Origin: Gammaproteobacteria bacterium
Lineage (GTDB): Bacteria; Pseudomonadota; Gammaproteobacteria; Xanthomonadales; Xanthomonadaceae
Direction: 5' to 3'
Assembly: GCA_012510865.1 (NCBI GenBank)
Contig: JAAZHF010000225.1
Coordinates: 1-6,999 of the forward strand
DNA length: 6,999 nt
This document shows, piece after piece, positions 6,522 through 6,999 of this stretch (positions within the stretch are counted from its first letter, which is position 1; every line of letters begins with the position of its first letter). The notes beneath the pieces are model-generated. The model saw only the letters and a list, made by a program, of their open reading frames with translations. It was not told the origin of the DNA and did not search any database. The position numbers were made by a program, and so were the translations under genes.

Positions 6522-6548
6522 TTCGGGCCCGGGGGTCCGCTTCCACTC

Positions 6549-6999
6549 ATGACCACGCCCGAATCGCAGTCTCCGGACGCGCAGCAGCGCAGCCAGCACG
6601 TCCGCCTCCGCAACCTGCGCGAACTCGCGCGCCAGGCCCTCGCCAGCCAGCAGGCCGGCACCGTCGACGCACCCGCCGGCGGCCGCCGCTGGTCGCGGCG
6701 CCAGTGGGCCCACGCCAGCCTGGTGGCGACCGCGGGCGCGCTGCTCCTGGCCATCGTGCCCGGTTTCAATACCGCCGTCGACGTCCCGGACAGCACGCGC
6801 CTGACCACGCTCTCGCTGTCCCTGCCGGCCGGGCCGGTGGCTGCCGAACCGGCCGCGATGCAGCCCGACTGGACGCTGGTCACGGTGGAGAAGGGCCAGA
6901 CACTGGGCGCGATCTTCGACGAACTCGGCATCCCCGCAGCGACCATGCACCGCCTGCTCGCGCAGCCCGGCGCGCGCGATGCCTTGACCCGCCTGCGCC
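6549..6999 (+). CDS. M23 peptidoglycan endopeptidase, MepM/OapA-like (partial, N-terminal part only)
   Basis: 150 codons are present before the right edge. Residues 1-55 are a basic, Gln/Arg-rich cytoplasmic tail. Residues about 56-73 (ASLVATAGALLLAIVPGF) form one membrane-spanning segment, giving a type II inner-membrane anchor. After a periplasmic Pro/Ala linker, WTLVTVEKGQTLGAIFDELG (108-127) matches the OapA/LysM-like domain entry found in MepM/YebA-type enzymes, which cleave crosslinks to allow wall growth. The M23 catalytic domain with its HxxxD and HxH motifs would lie beyond the window, so the assignment rests on the N-terminus and on the tyrS neighbourhood. The ATG at 6549 is the first in frame after the predicted promoter. 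Its Shine-Dalgarno is weak: the nearest G-run ends about 14 bases upstream. An OapA-domain protein without M23 is the main alternative. Confidence 0.85.
   Translation, partial: MTTPESQSPDAQQRSQHVRLRNLRELARQALASQQAGTVDAPAGGRRWSRRQWAHASLVATAGALLLAIVPGFNTAVDVPDSTRLTTLSLSLPAGPVAAEPAAMQPDWTLVTVEKGQTLGAIFDELGIPAATMHRLLAQPGARDALTRLR

Noticed and set aside
6437..6950. Two overlapping minus-strand frames opposite the M23 gene
   Set aside because: They run opposite a frame with a membrane segment and an OapA-like domain, and would cover the predicted promoter region.

Overview
The window is very GC-rich, with G or C at most third codon positions. It looks like chromosomal core DNA of a gammaproteobacterium of the Xanthomonadaceae/Lysobacteraceae type (Lysobacter, Luteimonas or Pseudoxanthomonas-like). 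This placement rests on remembered protein similarity (GpmI, TyrRS, M28 lipoprotein, M23 peptidase), base composition and gene order; no search was run. I see no mobile element, tRNA, rRNA or CRISPR.

Layout. (1) 1-2536, minus strand: gpmI (cofactor-independent phosphoglycerate mutase), then envC (activator of septal murein amidases). They overlap in a GTGA stop/start, and envC runs off the left edge. (2) 2578-5026, plus strand: a small secreted protein built of 18-19-residue NG-centred repeats, probably a short beta-solenoid and not a family I can name, followed by a zinc aminopeptidase-like M28 lipoprotein with a PA domain. (3) 5027-5139: convergent intergenic space with a strong 17-bp hairpin capped by a UNCG-type loop, probably a shared terminator. 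(4) 5140-6357, minus strand: tyrS, with a TTG start. (5) 6358-6548: an unusually AT-rich divergent regulatory region between tyrS and the next gene. It holds back-to-back TTGACG boxes, a CRP/Clp-like palindrome and two other inverted repeats. (6) 6549-6999, plus strand: the N-terminal part of a membrane-anchored M23 peptidoglycan endopeptidase with an OapA/LysM-like domain, cut by the right edge.

The genes are mostly housekeeping with a cell-envelope theme. Two LytM/M23-class proteins (EnvC and the MepM-like peptidase) sit at the two ends, and two exported proteins lie between them. The least explained items are the repeat protein at 2578-3264 and the dense symmetry in the tyrS/M23 divergent promoter region. 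I found no convincing evidence of a wholly new multi-gene system.
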